Part shown: positions 37,518-46,923 of the stretch, piece after piece
Layout of the letters: each line of letters opens with the position of its first letter
How positions within the stretch are numbered: the first letter of the stretch is position 1
Origin: Caulobacter radicis
GTDB taxonomy: Bacteria; Pseudomonadota; Alphaproteobacteria; Caulobacterales; Caulobacteraceae
Length of the DNA stretch: 64,000 nt
Assembly: GCF_003094615.1 (NCBI RefSeq)
Contig: NZ_QDKO01000007.1
Coordinates: 1-64,000, forward strand
Direction: 5' to 3'
Notes under the pieces: generated by a model
What the model was told of the DNA's origin: nothing
The model's input: only the letters and a program-made list of their open reading frames with translations
Database searches by the model: none
Made by a program: the position numbers and the translations under genes

Positions 37518-37643
37518 CCTCCCCCTGTGGGGGAGGCGGCCGAAGGCCGGTGGGGGGAAGTTTTCAACTTCCTGCGCGTTGGTGATTTTGTAGCAACGCC
37601 CCCCACCGATCGCTTCGCGATCACCTCCCCCACAGGGGGAGGT
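37518..37643. repeat. Composite inverted-repeat element C (126 bp)
   Basis: Left hairpin CCTCCCCC-TGT-GGGGGAGG (37518-37536) and GGCC-GAA-GGCC. Right end CGATCGC-TTC-GCGATC and CCTCCCCC-ACA-GGGGGAGG (37625-37643), directly followed by TTCTTTTTT (37644-37652). The right hairpin plus T run is an intrinsic terminator for the DUF2147 gene. The two small inner hairpins differ (GGCC type left, CGATCGC type right), showing half-units can be mixed. Confidence 0.9.
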
Positions 37644-37655
37644 TCTTTTTTGCCG

Positions 37656-39470
37656 CTACAGCGGCTTACACACCTCTTCCAGCCACGCCTGGATCTCCGG
37701 CTCGACGCGGGGGCCGATCTCCTTGAGCACGCGGGCGTGGTAGGCGTCGAACTGGGCGACCTCCTCGGCCGTCAGCAGCGCCTTGTCGACCAGGCGGCGG
37801 TCGATGGGGGCCAGAGTCAGGGCCTCGAAGCGGTGCATCGGGCGGTCGCCGCCGGCCACGGGCTCGGCCGGCATGACCACTTCCAGGTTCTCGATGCGGA
37901 TGCCGTACTCGCCGTCCTTGTAGTAGCCGGGCTCGTTGGAGACGATCATGCCGGGCTGGAGCGCGATGGTGTTGGGCGCCTTGCTGATCCGTTGCGGACC
38001 CTCGTGGACGCCCAGATAGACGCCGACGCCGTGGCCGGTGCCGTGGTCGTAGTCCAGCCCGTGGGCCCAAAGCGCCATGCGCGCCAGAGCATCGATGGCC
38101 GAGCCGGTGGTCCCGGCCGGGAAGCGCAGGCGGGCGATGGCCAGGTGGCCCTTCAGAACCAGCGTGTTGCGCGTGACCATCTCGGCAGAGGGCTCGCCGA
38201 TGGCCACGGTGCGGGTGACGTCGGTGGTGCCGTCCAGGTACTGGCCGCCGCTGTCGACCAGCAGTAGCGAACCCAGCGCGGCGCGCTCGTTGCTGCGCTC
38301 GGTCGGGCGGTAGTGGGGCAGGGCGCCGTGGCCGTTGGCCGCGCCGATGGTGTCGAACGACAGGTCCTTCAGCACGCCGGTGGCCTCGCGGAAGCTTTCC
38401 AGCTTGGCGACGGCCTCCTTCTCGTCCGGCGGGCTCACCTGGCCGTCGGTGGCCAGCCAGTGCAGGAAGCGGGTCAGGGCGACGCCGTCGCGGCGGTGGG
38501 CTTCGCGCGTGCCGTCCAGCTCGACGCCGTTCTTGCAGGCGCGGGGCAGGGTGCAGGGGTCCATGCCGCGCACGACCTTGGCGCCGGCGGCGACCAAGGT
38601 GTCGAAGTACCAGGCCGAGGACTGGGCCGGATCGACCAGCACGCTCTTGCCCGACAGGTCGGCCAGGGCGCCTTCGAGAGCCTCGGGCGCCTCAAGCGAG
38701 ACCTCGTTGCCGAGCCAGGCCGGCAGGTCCTCGGTGACCTTGGCCGGGTCGAGGAACAGGCGGGCGCTGCCGTCGGCGCGCAGCACGGCCTGGGCCAGCG
38801 GCAGGGGCGTGCGGATGACGTCGCCGCCGCGGATGTTGAACAGCCAGGCGATCGAGGAGGGGGCGGTGATCACCGCGGCGTCGGCGCCCAAGGTCGAGGC
38901 GAGGCCCGAGCCGACGCGGGCGCGCTTGGCCGAGCTTTCCTCGCCGGCGTATTGCACCGGATGCGGCACGACAGGCGCTTGGGGTTGAGCCGGGCGCTGC
39001 TGGCCCCAGGCCTCGTCCAGCGGATTGGCGGCGACGGGCTTGAGCGTCACGCCGGCGCGGGCGGCGGCGGCTTTCAGCACGTCGAGCGCGGCGGGGCTGT
39101 GCAGGCGGGCGTCGTAGCCGATCACCGCGCCCTTGTGGGCGGTCTCCAGATAGGCCGGAACGCCGCCCTCGACGAGGTTGCGGATCTCGAACACGCCTTG
39201 GTCGACCTGCTCGCGGACCTGAAGCGTATAGCGGCCGTCGACGAAGACGGCGGCGCGGTCGCTCATGATGACGCCGGCCCCGGCCGAACCGGTGAAGCCG
39301 CTGGCCCAGGCCAGGCGGTCGTTGGCGGCGGGCAGGTACTCGTTCTGGTGCTCGTCCTCGTGCGGCACGAGGAAGCCGTCCAGGCCCTGGCGGGCCATGG
39401 CCTCGCGGATCAGCGGAACGTGGCGTGGGCCAAAGCCCGGATCGGTGGATTCATCGAAGGTCTGGCGCAT
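37656..39470 (-). CDS. pepP: Xaa-Pro aminopeptidase, M24B family
   Basis: 604 residues, the long three-domain form: two creatinase-like N-terminal domains and a C-terminal pita-bread metallopeptidase. Metal ligands are in LLVDSGGQYLDGTTDVTRTV (two Asp), GHGVGVYLGVHEGP (His), VSNEPGYYKDGEYGIRIENL (Glu) and RFEALTLAPID (region of the last Glu). It removes an N-terminal residue preceding proline, in the cytoplasm. An earlier in-frame ATG at 39491 is also possible; neither start has a clear ribosome site. The symbol is by family resemblance; eukaryote-like APP1 annotation is equally common. Confidence 0.88.
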   Translation of the reverse strand: MRQTFDESTDPGFGPRHVPLIREAMARQGLDGFLVPHEDEHQNEYLPAANDRLAWASGFTGSAGAGVIMSDRAAVFVDGRYTLQVREQVDQGVFEIRNLVEGGVPAYLETAHKGAVIGYDARLHSPAALDVLKAAAARAGVTLKPVAANPLDEAWGQQRPAQPQAPVVPHPVQYAGEESSAKRARVGSGLASTLGADAAVITAPSSIAWLFNIRGGDVIRTPLPLAQAVLRADGSARLFLDPAKVTEDLPAWLGNEVSLEAPEALEGALADLSGKSVLVDPAQSSAWYFDTLVAAGAKVVRGMDPCTLPRACKNGVELDGTREAHRRDGVALTRFLHWLATDGQVSPPDEKEAVAKLESFREATGVLKDLSFDTIGAANGHGALPHYRPTERSNERAALGSLLLVDSGGQYLDGTTDVTRTVAIGEPSAEMVTRNTLVLKGHLAIARLRFPAGTTGSAIDALARMALWAHGLDYDHGTGHGVGVYLGVHEGPQRISKAPNTIALQPGMIVSNEPGYYKDGEYGIRIENLEVVMPAEPVAGGDRPMHRFEALTLAPIDRRLVDKALLTAEEVAQFDAYHARVLKEIGPRVEPEIQAWLEEVCKPL

Positions 39471-39512
39471 GACGACCGATGTATGCCGCATGCGCCCGAG
39501 TTGGAAGGGGAG

Positions 39513-39950
39513 TTATCGCGGCTGATCGGCCTGGGGCGACGGGGCCGTGCCGTCGGTCGCGGCCGGGGCGGTGGCGGCGGCGTCCTGCGCCGCGTCGGCG
39601 GCGGTCTGGGCCTGGATCTCGGTCTGGCGGCGCACGCTCTCGGCGGCGGAGGCGGCTTCACGGGCCGAGGCCTCGGCCGCCTGGCGGGCCTGGTCGGCGC
39701 CGGTCTGCAGGCCCACCTGCGCGCCCTCGACGAGGCCGGCGGCGCGACCCTGTTCCTGGGCCTGGGCGAGCTGGTCGGAACTGGCGTCCATCGGACGCGA
39801 GGTCAGCATGAAGGCCACGGCGATCACCGCCACGATGGCCACGACGCCGGCGACCAGCCAGCCCAGGGGGCTGGACTCGCGGCGAACTTCCACCACGCGC
39901 TCGGGCTGTCGCGGGGCCTCGGGATGAAGCGAAGGATCGGTGTAGGTCAT
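39513..39950 (-). CDS. Small single-pass membrane protein with Ala/Gln-rich coiled coil
   Basis: 145 residues, not recognised as a named family. A short basic cytoplasmic N terminus (PERVVEVRRE) precedes one membrane helix (about 29-50, LGWLVAGVVAIVAVIAVAFM). The remaining part is rich in Ala, Gln and Glu (QTGADQARQAAEASAREAAS), likely helical or coiled, ending in a disordered Ala/Pro tail. The layout suggests an inner-membrane protein with a periplasmic or cytoplasmic helical rod. GAGGA lies seven bases before the ATG. It may be co-transcribed with the downstream peptidase gene. Confidence 0.65.
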   Translation of the reverse strand: MTYTDPSLHPEAPRQPERVVEVRRESSPLGWLVAGVVAIVAVIAVAFMLTSRPMDASSDQLAQAQEQGRAAGLVEGAQVGLQTGADQARQAAEASAREAASAAESVRRQTEIQAQTAADAAQDAAATAPAATDGTAPSPQADQPR

Positions 39951-40005
39951 GGTCGTTTCCTCGAACGATGTTGTCCGAGAGAACGTGGAGGCAAGCGGGG
40001 GCGTT

Positions 40006-40029
40006 CCGCCCCTCGTCGTCGAGGGGCGG
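40006..40029 (-). terminator. Strong hairpin after prmA
   Basis: CCGCCCCTCG-TCGT-CGAGGGGCGG is a perfect 10-bp stem with a tetraloop, 11 bases after the prmA stop on the minus strand. No T run follows, so it is either a weak terminator or an mRNA 3' stabiliser. Confidence 0.55.
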
Positions 40030-40039
40030 CGCCGAGAGC

Positions 40040-40906
40040 CTACGGGCGCTGCAGGACCAGGGTCGCCCAGGCGTCGCGGTGGATGCGGCTGACCACCTTG
40101 AAGCCGCGCGACAGGTAGGCGGCCTTGACCATCCGCTCCTGGGTGCGCAGCAGGCCCGACAGGATGACCGTGCCGCCGGGAACGAGCGCGCGCTTGATGT
40201 CCTGGGCCAGGCTGATCAGCGGGCGGGCCAGGATGTTGGCGAACACCAGGTCGTAGGGGGCGTTTTGCGCCACCAGCTTGTTGGACAGGCCCGAGGCATG
40301 GACGAAGCGGGCGTTGGCCATGTTGACCTTGGCGTTCTCCTTGGAGATCCGCACGCTGGGCTTGTCGATGTCGGTGCCGACGGCCAGCTTGCTGCCCGTG
40401 CGGGCGGCGGCGATGGCCAGCAGGCCCGTACCGGCGCCGACGTCGAGCACTTTGTTGAACTTCTTGGCCTTGATCAGGCGGTCATAGGCCTGGAGGCAGC
40501 CGACCGTGGTGCCGTGGTGACCGGTGCCGAAGGCCGCGCCGGCCTCGATGCGCAGGTTCACGGTGCTGGCCGGCAGGCGGCCGCGATCGTGCATGCCGTA
40601 GACGAAGAAGCGGCCGGCGCGCACCGGCGGCAGGCCCGACAGCGCCATGGCCAGCCAGTCGGCGTCGGCCAGGGCCTCGCGCTCGACCTTCAGCGGATAG
40701 CCGCCCAGCAGCTCCAGCAGGGCCGCGTCCTCGTCCTCGGTGGTCGGGAAGGCGTCGATGCGCCAGATGCCCTTGTCCTCGTCCTCTTCCAGGATCGAGT
40801 AGGTGGCGCCTTCCAGGCCGGGCATGTTGTCGATGGCGTCGGCGGCGGCTTCGGCGTCGGCGCGCGCGCCGCGGGCGACGATCTGCTGGTGGGTGTAGTC
40901 GGTCAT
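40040..40906 (-). CDS. prmA: Ribosomal protein L11 methyltransferase
   Basis: 288 residues. The N-terminal substrate domain is followed by a class I SAM-dependent domain: [13 protein letters not shown], motif [17 protein letters not shown], motif [12 protein letters not shown] and the catalytic region [14 protein letters not shown], all typical of PrmA. It trimethylates ribosomal protein L11. The ATG at 40906 overlaps the stop of the upstream O-antigen-ligase-like gene by four bases; an upstream in-frame extension lies inside that gene and was not used. Confidence 0.93.
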   Translation of the reverse strand: MTDYTHQQIVARGARADAEAAADAIDNMPGLEGATYSILEEDEDKGIWRIDAFPTTEDEDAALLELLGGYPLKVEREALADADWLAMALSGLPPVRAGRFFVYGMHDRGRLPASTVNLRIEAGAAFGTGHHGTTVGCLQAYDRLIKAKKFNKVLDVGAGTGLLAIAAARTGSKLAVGTDIDKPSVRISKENAKVNMANARFVHASGLSNKLVAQNAPYDLVFANILARPLISLAQDIKRALVPGGTVILSGLLRTQERMVKAAYLSRGFKVVSRIHRDAWATLVLQRP

Positions 40907-42312
40907 GCCGCTCCAATAGTCGGACGCGCGGCCAAAGGCGAGACCGTCCGGCGTCCGAAAGCGGGGGCGGGGCTCCAAATTTCGGGCGCGGGGTCTGGCG
41001 GCGCCAGTCGCCAGGTCAGCGGCGGCTCCTCGCGCGGGCGCCGTTGGCGGGCCGGCAGTGCGTTTCGAGCAGCGCCGAGGGCGGGTCCCAGGAGGCGCGT
41101 GGCGGCCGCGCAGGCCAGGGCCCAGGCGATGCCGTTACGCTCCAGGATGAAGCTTTCCGAGAAGGTGGTGATCAGGAAGATGACCAGGAACAGCGTCGCC
41201 CAGTAGCCGTCGCGCACCTTGTCGAACCGGAACAGGGCGACCAGCAGGGGCAGGCCCAGCACCAGCGCCGACAGCCCCACGCCGATCCAGCCCAGCTGGG
41301 CCAGCACGTCCAGCCAGCCGTTGTGGGCGGTGGGCACGTTCCAGCCGGTCTCCTTGCGGATGAACAGGGCCGGCACGGAGTCGTCGCGCCAGAACACCGC
41401 ATAGCCGTAGCCGGTCAGCGGGGCCTTGGCCGACTGGCGCATCAGGGCGTCCCAGATCTCGGTGCGGCCGGTGAGGGTGGGGTCCTTGCCGAGCGCCTTG
41501 AACAGCAGTTCGGGCGCCAGCCACATGACGATGGCCGCGCCGCCGATCACCGTGACGCCCAGCCAGACCATGGTGATCGCAGTCGCCGGCCCGCGCCGCA
41601 TCATGCCCAGCAGGCCAGAGCCCGTAAGGCCGATCAGCAGCACCATCAGCGAGGTCTTGGACTTGCTCATCACGATCATGAAGGCGCACAGCACGATGGC
41701 GCCGATGAACAGCCTGCGATGGCGCGTGCCGGCCAGGATGGCGGCCATGGCGCCCAGCGCGCCGTAGACCATCATCGCGCCCATCTGGTTCTTCTCGAAC
41801 CACAGGCCGCGCCAGTCGCCGGCGTTGATGTCGTGCTGCACGCCCATCTTCGGATAGGCGATCGCGGCCAGCAGGCCGCCGGCGCCGAGCACCAGGAAGG
41901 TGGTCGCCAGGATCTCGGCCATGCGGCGGCCGTCGAAGCTGGCGGCGAAATAGAAGCCGAACAGGGTGGTGAAGGCCGCCGCCAGGGCGCGGCGGTTGGT
42001 GGTGCCCGGGTCGAACGACCAAGAGGCCGAGGCGAACACCCAGAACACCAGCAGGCTCAGGATCCCCGCCGGCAGCCAGAACTTCAGCAGCCGGGGCGCG
42101 CGCCACAGCACCAGGGCCAGGATCAGCGCATAGACTGGCAGCCACATCAGGCGAAGGATCGGCATGTCTTCGCCGCCGGCCTGTTCCGGATCGAGGAGCG
42201 GGCCGATCAGGGCGTTGGACAGCATGAACAGCACGAAGCCGCAGGCCCAGGCCTCCAGCGTGCGCACCAGCCCGCCGTCCTCCTCGATCCTGTCCGGCGC
42301 CGCCGCGTCCAT
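40903..42312 (-). CDS. O-antigen ligase/polymerase-like membrane protein (Wzy_C)
   Basis: 469 residues with about ten to twelve membrane segments. The large periplasmic loop has [20 protein letters not shown] and [20 protein letters not shown], the signature of the Wzy_C/WaaL family. The C-terminal 60 residues are a Pro/Arg-rich cytoplasmic tail. Such proteins join or polymerise lipid-linked glycans at the periplasmic face: LPS O-antigen, exopolysaccharide or holdfast polymer. It is coupled by overlap to prmA, with no other glycan gene next to it. Repeat D lies between its start region and the next gene upstream on this strand. Confidence 0.85.
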   Translation of the reverse strand: MDAAAPDRIEEDGGLVRTLEAWACGFVLFMLSNALIGPLLDPEQAGGEDMPILRLMWLPVYALILALVLWRAPRLLKFWLPAGILSLLVFWVFASASWSFDPGTTNRRALAAAFTTLFGFYFAASFDGRRMAEILATTFLVLGAGGLLAAIAYPKMGVQHDINAGDWRGLWFEKNQMGAMMVYGALGAMAAILAGTRHRRLFIGAIVLCAFMIVMSKSKTSLMVLLIGLTGSGLLGMMRRGPATAITMVWLGVTVIGGAAIVMWLAPELLFKALGKDPTLTGRTEIWDALMRQSAKAPLTGYGYAVFWRDDSVPALFIRKETGWNVPTAHNGWLDVLAQLGWIGVGLSALVLGLPLLVALFRFDKVRDGYWATLFLVIFLITTFSESFILERNGIAWALACAAATRLLGPALGAARNALPARQRRPREEPPLTWRLAPPDPAPEIWSPAPAFGRRTVSPLAARPTIGAA

Positions 42313-42395
42313 GGTCGTTCCCGTGTGGCGCGAAACGGCACAGTTACCGGTCGCATTGGCGGGAGGCTGCAAAGGGGAGGCCGTAAGTCAGGGAA

Positions 42396-42522
42396 CCTCC
42401 CCCTCTGGGGGAGGCGATCGCGCAGCGATCGGTGGGGGGAGTTTTGGGTGATCGGCCAATGCTGGGGAAGCTGATAACGGCCCCCCTCCGGCCCTGCGGG
42501 CCACCTCCCTCAGAGGGGGAGG
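42396..42522. repeat. Composite inverted-repeat element D (127 bp)
   Basis: Left hairpin CCTCCCCC-TCT-GGGGGAGG (42396-42414) and CGATCGC-GCA-GCGATCG. Right end GGCCC-TGC-GGGCC and CCTCCCTC-AGA-GGGGGAGG (42504-42522, one mismatch). The centre has AGCTGATAACGG. It lies between the minus-strand genes at 42527-43045 and 40903-42312 and could terminate the former. Confidence 0.9.
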
Positions 42523-42526
42523 ATCT

Positions 42527-43045
42527 TCAGTAGCGTAGCGCCACTTCGGTCGGGACCGGGGTTTGGGCCGGCGGACCCGCCACCACCTCCTCCGGCAGGC
42601 GCTTGTCGAGGATGTCGCCGCTGGTCGAGGCGAAGCTGCGGGGCGGGGCGTCGGCGGGTTCGGTGGGGACGGCCGGCTGGTCGTCGAGCGCGACGGTGGT
42701 GGCGCCCGAGGCCGAGACGATGTCGGCGTCGGCCGGGTCTGGCTCGTAGCTGGCGGGCTCGATCAGGCCCATCTGCGCCATGTCGGCCGAGGTCAGCACG
42801 ACCGGGGTCTCGTCGACCGGCGGGCGCAGGAAGTCCTGGCCGATGACGTAGTCCGGGACCTTGCCGGCGGGCCAAACCATCGGGGCGGCCTCGGCGTACT
42901 GGCTGCCCTGGATCTCGGCGTAGGGCTGGGGCTCTCGCTCCTGCGGGCCGATCTGCATGGCGGCGCCGGCGATCGCGCCGAGGGTCAGGGCGACGGGGAG
43001 GCCGACGATGGCGGCCCGGGTCTTCAAGAGGTCGAGCGGCTTCAT
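42527..43045 (-). CDS. Hypothetical membrane-anchored or secreted protein
   Basis: 172 residues, family not recognised. The N terminus has a basic start (MKPLDLLKTR) and a hydrophobic stretch (AAIVGLPVALTLGAIAGAAM) that is either a signal peptide or an anchor. The rest is acidic and Pro/Ala-rich with little predicted structure (EPASYEPDPADADIVSASG), except the motif PDYVIGQDFLRPP. The ATG at 43045 starts this hydrophobic segment properly; the frame is open 27 codons further upstream. Divergent from the LtrA gene with only 73 bases between. Confidence 0.6.
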   Translation of the reverse strand: MKPLDLLKTRAAIVGLPVALTLGAIAGAAMQIGPQEREPQPYAEIQGSQYAEAAPMVWPAGKVPDYVIGQDFLRPPVDETPVVLTSADMAQMGLIEPASYEPDPADADIVSASGATTVALDDQPAVPTEPADAPPRSFASTSGDILDKRLPEEVVAGPPAQTPVPTEVALRY

Positions 43046-43118
43046 GTGCAGATAGCGTTCGAGCCGGAGATTCGTTCTAGGCTTGGGTTCGATTCCGGGC
43101 GGAAAGGCGCGAGCGATC

Positions 43119-44300
43119 ATGAGCAAGATCAGGGGCGGGGGCCTGCTGCGGATCCGCGAGGGCGGCCACGCGCGGGTGACCTATGTGGAGCTGTTCTTCG
43201 ACCTGGTGTTCGTGTTCGCGATCACCCAGCTGTCGCACGGGCTGATCGGCCACCCCAGCCTGCTGGGCGTGGTCGAGACGGGCCTGCTGCTGATGGCCGT
43301 CTGGTGGGCCTGGATCTACACCGCCTGGGTCACCAACTGGCTGGATCCCGAGCGGCCGCCCGTCCAGATCATGCTGTTCCTGGTGATGGCCGCCGGCATG
43401 GTGATGACCATGTCGATCCCCACGGCCTTCGAGGGGCGGGGGCTGCTGTTCGCCCTGGCCTATGTGGGTATCCAGGTGGGGCGCAGCCTGTTCACCGCCT
43501 GGAGCGTGCGCCGCGATCGGGGACTGAAGCTCAACTTCCTGCGCATCACTGCCTGGCTCGCGGTGTCGGGCGTGCTGTGGATCGCCGGGGGGCTGGCTCA
43601 TGACGGCCTGCGCCTGGCCTGCTGGACGGCGGCGATCGCCATCGAATACGCCTCGCCGGCCGCCGGCTTCTGGACCCCGGGCCTTGGCCGCAGCAGGACC
43701 GCCGACTGGACGGTCGAGGGAGCGCACCTTGCCGAGCGCTGCGCCCTGTTCACGATCATCGCCCTGGGCGAGTCGATCCTGGTCATGGGCGCGACCGCCG
43801 CCGGCATGGCCTGGACGCCGGTGGTGGCGGCCTCGTTCGCCTCGGCCTTCGTGGCCAGCATCGCCATGTGGTGGATCTACTTCTCGTTCACGGCCGAGGC
43901 GGCCAGCGAGGCGATCAGCCATTCCGACGACCCGGGCCGGGTGGCGCGCATCGCCTACACCTACAGCCACCTCCTGCCGGTGGCGGGGATCATCGTGGCG
44001 GCCGTCGGCGACGAGTGGGTGATCCATCATCCGTTGGGCCATGCCGACCCGAAGATCTCGGCCGCCCTGATCGGCGGGCCGCTGCTGTTCCTGCTGGGCG
44101 GGGTGCTGTTCAAGAAGGCGGTGTTCCGCATCTGGTCGCCGTCGCGCAGCGCGGGCATGGCGGCGCTGCTGCTGCTGATCCCGGTGTCGCCGCTCGTCTC
44201 GCCCCTGGTGCTGTCGCTGCTGACCACCGCCGTGCTGGTGCTGGTCGGGGCCTGGGAGAGCCTGGCGATACGGCGGCGCGGGCATCAGCTGCGCGGCTGA
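43119..44300 (+). CDS. Low temperature requirement protein A (LtrA) family membrane protein
   Basis: 393 residues with about ten to twelve hydrophobic segments. The family signature VTYVELFFDLVFVFAITQLS is near the N terminus, followed by WWAWIYTAWVTNWLDPE, ERCALFTIIALGESILVMG and WWIYFSFTAEAAS. LtrA was named in Listeria from a cold-growth phenotype; the molecular function is not established. The ATG at 43119 was chosen over a TTG at 43083. It stands alone in its transcription unit. Confidence 0.88.
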   Translation: MSKIRGGGLLRIREGGHARVTYVELFFDLVFVFAITQLSHGLIGHPSLLGVVETGLLLMAVWWAWIYTAWVTNWLDPERPPVQIMLFLVMAAGMVMTMSIPTAFEGRGLLFALAYVGIQVGRSLFTAWSVRRDRGLKLNFLRITAWLAVSGVLWIAGGLAHDGLRLACWTAAIAIEYASPAAGFWTPGLGRSRTADWTVEGAHLAERCALFTIIALGESILVMGATAAGMAWTPVVAASFASAFVASIAMWWIYFSFTAEAASEAISHSDDPGRVARIAYTYSHLLPVAGIIVAAVGDEWVIHHPLGHADPKISAALIGGPLLFLLGGVLFKKAVFRIWSPSRSAGMAALLLLIPVSPLVSPLVLSLLTTAVLVLVGAWESLAIRRRGHQLRG

Positions 44301-44391
44301 CATGGCGCCGCAACGGCGCCGCAAGACTCGTCTATAGGGTCGCACCATAAGCGCCGCCTTCCTCCACGCGCGGCCGCAACCGGGACTTCCA

Positions 44392-44985
44392 GTGATCAAA
44401 GAGCGTTTCCCCGACACCAAGGCCCTGATCTTCGACTGCGACGGCACCCTGGTCGACAGCCTGGGCCTCTATGCCGTCGCCTGGCCGGCGGGCTTGCGGT
44501 CCACGGGCCATGCGATGGAGGCGTCCTGGTACCTGGAGCGCGGCGGCTTTTCCGGCGACATGCTGATGGACGCTTTCGAGCAAGAGGTCGGCCAGACGCT
44601 GGACCGGGCCCAGGTGATGAAGGCGGTGTGGGCGACCTATAGCGAGGGGATCGACAGCCTGACCGAGATCACGGCCGTCACCGCCATCGCCCGCGCGTTC
44701 CACGGCCGCCTGCCCATGGCGGTGGCCTCCAGCGGGCCGTCGGACTTCGTGCGGCTGAGCCTGAAGGCGCGGGGGCTGGACGTATTGTTCGACACCATCG
44801 TCACGGTCGAGGATGTGGCGGCGGCCAAGCCGGCCCCGGACCTCTTCCTGGAAGCCGCCCGCCGGCTGGGCGTGGCGCCACGCGACTGCCTGGTGTTCGA
44901 AGACAGCATCCAGGGCCTGCAGGCGGCCGCGGCGGCCGGCTGCAACGCGATCGACGTGCGCGAACTGATGGAAGAGGCGGCCTAG
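44392..44985 (+). CDS. HAD-superfamily phosphatase, beta-phosphoglucomutase-like
   Basis: 197 residues. HAD motif I is FDCDGTLVDS (Asp15 nucleophile, Asp17), motif II VASSGPSDF, motif III lysine in AAAKPAPDLF and motif IV LVFEDSIQGL. A helical cap lies between motif I and II (subfamily IA), as in YqaB fructose-1-phosphatase and beta-phosphoglucomutases. The likely substrate is a small sugar phosphate. The start is a GTG. Its TAG is immediately followed by the CTA stop of the convergent peptidase gene. Confidence 0.85.
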   Translation: MIKERFPDTKALIFDCDGTLVDSLGLYAVAWPAGLRSTGHAMEASWYLERGGFSGDMLMDAFEQEVGQTLDRAQVMKAVWATYSEGIDSLTEITAVTAIARAFHGRLPMAVASSGPSDFVRLSLKARGLDVLFDTIVTVEDVAAAKPAPDLFLEAARRLGVAPRDCLVFEDSIQGLQAAAAAGCNAIDVRELMEEAA

Positions 44986-45948
44986 CTAGCGCCCGTAGGC
45001 GGCCTCGGTCGCGCGGATCAGGCCGTCGATGACGCCGGGCTCGGTCGAGGCGTGGCCGGCGTCCCAGACGATCTCGAAATGGGCCGAGGGCCAGGCGCGG
45101 TGCAGGGCCCAGGCGCTGGCCAGCGGCGTGACCACGTCGAAGCGGCCCTGGACGATCCAGGCGGGGATGTGGCGGATCGTCTCGATATTGTTGAGGATCC
45201 AGCCGTCCTGCGGGAAGAAGCCGCGATTGACGAAGAAGTGGCTCTCGATCCGCGCGAAGGCGATAGCGAAGTCTTCCTCGTTGAACTTCGGCGGCCGGGC
45301 CTCGGGGCCGCGCAGCGAGATGGTGTCGCCCTCCCACTGGCTCCAGGCGTTGGCGGCCTCGGCCTGGACGCGGCGGTCGGGGTGGACCAGGCGCTTGTGA
45401 TAGGCGGCCATCAGGTCGCCGCGTTCCTCGGGCGGGATCGGGGCCAGGAACCGCTCCCAGGCGTCGGGAAACAGCATCGAGGCGCCGTCCTGATAGAACC
45501 AGGCCAACTCCTTGTCGGTCAGCAGGAAGACGCCGCGCAGCACCAGGCCCTCGACGCGGTCGGGGTGCTTGATGGCGTAGGCGAGGGCCAGGGTGGAGCC
45601 CCAGGAGCCGCCGAACACGGTCCACTTCTCGATGCCCAGGTGCTCGCGCAGCCGCTCGATGTCGGCGATCAGGCTCCAGGTGGTGTTGTCGTCGAGGCTG
45701 GCGTTGGGCCGCGAGCGGCCGCAGCCGCGCTGGTCGAACAGGGTCATGCGCCAGCGCGACGGATCGAAGAACCGCCGCATGGTGGGGTTGATCGCCCCGC
45801 CGGGGCCGCCGTGCAGGATCACCGCCGGCTTGCCGCGCGGCGCGCCGCATTCCTCGTAATAGATCTCGTGGGCGCTTCCGGTGGGCAGCCAGCCGAAGGA
45901 GAACGGCTCGACCTCGCGATAGAGGCCGCGACGGCCGATGGAGGACAT
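44986..45948 (-). CDS. pip: Proline iminopeptidase
   Basis: 320 residues. The S33 family pattern is complete: LHGGPGGAINP, FDQRGCGRSRPNA, nucleophile elbow VFGGSWGSTLALAYA with Ser115, acid residue near VQGRFDVVTP and histidine in WDAGHASTEPG. It releases N-terminal proline from peptides in the cytoplasm. An in-frame ATG nine codons earlier (45975) is also possible, since neither has a clear ribosome site. It could work together with the M24 Xaa-Pro peptidase in proline-peptide turnover, though the two are not linked. Confidence 0.92.
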   Translation of the reverse strand: MSSIGRRGLYREVEPFSFGWLPTGSAHEIYYEECGAPRGKPAVILHGGPGGAINPTMRRFFDPSRWRMTLFDQRGCGRSRPNASLDDNTTWSLIADIERLREHLGIEKWTVFGGSWGSTLALAYAIKHPDRVEGLVLRGVFLLTDKELAWFYQDGASMLFPDAWERFLAPIPPEERGDLMAAYHKRLVHPDRRVQAEAANAWSQWEGDTISLRGPEARPPKFNEEDFAIAFARIESHFFVNRGFFPQDGWILNNIETIRHIPAWIVQGRFDVVTPLASAWALHRAWPSAHFEIVWDAGHASTEPGVIDGLIRATEAAYGR

Positions 45949-46107
45949 GGCTGCGAGTGAAGCGTGACGGTCCATGGCGCGAGCCTAGGCGTTTTGCTTG
46001 TCCGTGTGAACGGCGCTTTGTTCGTCGGCGGAAGGCCGTGAGCAAGCTTGACCGCCGGCAACCTGGGCGATAACGCGCTTGAGGGCTGAAATTCGGGGGC
46101 GAGCGGC

Positions 46108-46629
46108 ATGCGGCGGCGGGAACTGATGGCGGGCGGACTGGTCGCGGCGCTGGCGGCGCCGAGCCTTGTGCTGGCCAAGCCCAAGCACGCGGTCGCCGGC
46201 GACGTCGCTCCGGAGTTCTCGATCTCCACGGTCAACAGCGGCGTCCATCGCCTGGCCGACATGCGCGGCGACGTCGTGGTCATCAACTACTGGGCGTCGT
46301 GGTGCGCCCCGTGCCGGGCCGAGATGCTGGCCCTGGACCAGTTCATGCGCGAGAAGGCCGGCAAGGGCCTGCGGATCTACGCCGTCAACATCGAGAGCTC
46401 GCCGCCGGAGAAGGCCATGCGCGACCTTTCGGGCGCGCTGTCGTTCCCGGTCGGACGGCGCCTGGCGGGCAAGGGCTACGGCAAGATCGACAACGCCGTG
46501 CCGACCAATTTCGTCATCGACCGCAAGGGCGTGGTGCGCCACGCCAAGGCCGGCGCCTTCTCGTACGACAGCTTCGCGCGCCTCCTGAACCCGCTGCTGG
46601 CCGAGGCCCGTCCCGTCGAGGTCGCCTAG
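46108..46629 (+). CDS. TlpA-like thioredoxin-fold protein
   Basis: 173 residues. A twin-arginine-like or ordinary signal (MRRRELMAGGLVAALAAPSL) exports it. The AhpC-TSA/TlpA fold has APEFSISTVNSG, then VVVINYWASWCAPCRAEM with redox cysteines Cys66 and Cys69, and the cis-proline region NAVPTNFVIDRKG. It probably reduces or oxidises disulfides in the periplasm, for example in cytochrome maturation or envelope repair. The partner is unknown. The next small gene starts 31 bases later and may share the transcript. Confidence 0.87.
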   Translation: MRRRELMAGGLVAALAAPSLVLAKPKHAVAGDVAPEFSISTVNSGVHRLADMRGDVVVINYWASWCAPCRAEMLALDQFMREKAGKGLRIYAVNIESSPPEKAMRDLSGALSFPVGRRLAGKGYGKIDNAVPTNFVIDRKGVVRHAKAGAFSYDSFARLLNPLLAEARPVEVA

Positions 46630-46659
46630 ACGCCACGATTCCCGTTATGGTGCGTGCGC

Positions 46660-46917
46660 ATGAGCACCACGCCCGAAGACCTGACCGACGACGACCTCTT
46701 GAACCTGCTGACCGACGATCAGCTGGCCGAGCTCGACAACTCCATCGCCGAGATGTTCGGCGCCGAGGGTCTGGACCGCGCCGAGGCCCTGCTGGTGCTG
46801 GCCCGGGTCTATTCGATGCGCGCGGCCGAGCGCGACGAGGCCTCGGCCCTGGCCCTGCTGCAACTGGCCGCCGCCATGCGCAGGCGAGCAGAGCGTCTGA
46901 TGCAGCGACCGCAGTAA
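46660..46917 (+). CDS. Small acidic helical protein, unrecognised
   Basis: 85 residues. Strongly acidic N terminus (TTPEDLTDDDLLNLLTDDQ) followed by helical, Ala/Leu/Arg-rich sequence (AAERDEASALALLQLAAAMR). No signal peptide or membrane segment. It may be a small regulatory or adaptor protein; no family is recognised. An in-frame GTG lies two codons upstream. It follows the TlpA-like gene closely and ends six bases before repeat element F. Confidence 0.6.
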   Translation: MSTTPEDLTDDDLLNLLTDDQLAELDNSIAEMFGAEGLDRAEALLVLARVYSMRAAERDEASALALLQLAAAMRRRAERLMQRPQ

Positions 46918-46923
46918 TGAAAA

